Below are positions 59,718-64,000 of a stretch of 64,000 bases of DNA, piece after piece. A model generated the notes under the pieces. It was given only the letters and a program-made list of their open reading frames with translations. It was not told the origin of the DNA and did not search any database. Source of the DNA: Trematomus loennbergii (lineage: Eukaryota > Chordata > Actinopteri > Perciformes > Nototheniidae); the NCBI GenBank assembly GCA_012861695.1, contig JAAOOA010000010.1, positions 312,501 to 376,500 of the forward strand, in the 5' to 3' direction. The stretch's first letter is position 1, and every line of letters starts with the position of its first letter. Made by a program: the position numbers and the translations under genes.

Positions 59718-64000
<4,283 letters not shown>

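Overview
The window looks like intergenic or deep intronic DNA of a teleost fish, probably a percomorph. It is AT-rich and packed with long (TG/CA)n microsatellites, L2-clade LINE debris and many short non-autonomous DNA transposons of types common in fish (hAT, TTAA-flanked piggyBac-like, Harbinger-like, Tc1/mariner-like). I find no intact host protein-coding gene, no rRNA and no functional tRNA. The only protein-like sequence is broken transposon coding sequence: an L2 reverse transcriptase with four frameshifts, a BED-finger plus hAT C-terminus remnant, a ZBED5-like hAT C-terminus, a LINE C-terminus and a short Myb/SANT-like stretch. The species call is an inference from repeat content.

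Layout. 0-6.6 kb: Harbinger-like and Tc1-like MITEs, a (TG)n tract, and a three-level nest (TTAA-like element > TA-flanked MITE with a Myb/SANT remnant > L2 LINE). 6.6-8.7 kb: a TTAA element next to a hAT that carries a (TG)n tract. 9-18.6 kb: mostly unique sequence with microsatellites, one MITE and two related hairpins. 18.7-25 kb: a MITE, two hATs with CGGCTC-rich ends, a 37-bp minisatellite and a TTAA element split by a truncated hAT. 25-31 kb: mostly unique sequence plus a hAT with BED/hATC remnants. 31-35.5 kb: a hAT with (TG)n, a tRNA-like SINE, and a hAT inside a hAT. 35.5-42 kb: retroelement tail, GA tract, an unclassified dispersed repeat and two hATs. 42-51.6 kb: a Harbinger-like element and two large palindromic elements, one with three further layers nested in it. 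53.5-59.4 kb: hATs and a 31/21-bp phased array of the palindrome ACTAGT, split by about 3.5 kb of inserted DNA. 59.6-64 kb: two CA tracts, then repeat-poor sequence.

The best supported calls rest on target-site duplications (TSDs) read directly at both ends: nine hAT insertions with 8-bp TSDs (seven exact), plus TTAA, TAA, TTA, TA, 6-bp and 7-bp TSDs for others. Two insertions are confirmed by paralogous empty sites inside this same window. The most unusual structure is the helically spaced ACTAGT array (55.18-55.66 and 59.13-59.43 kb). Unique stretches with homeodomain, POU-octamer or TCF/LEF motifs could be conserved enhancers of a nearby developmental gene, but that is inference without any alignment.
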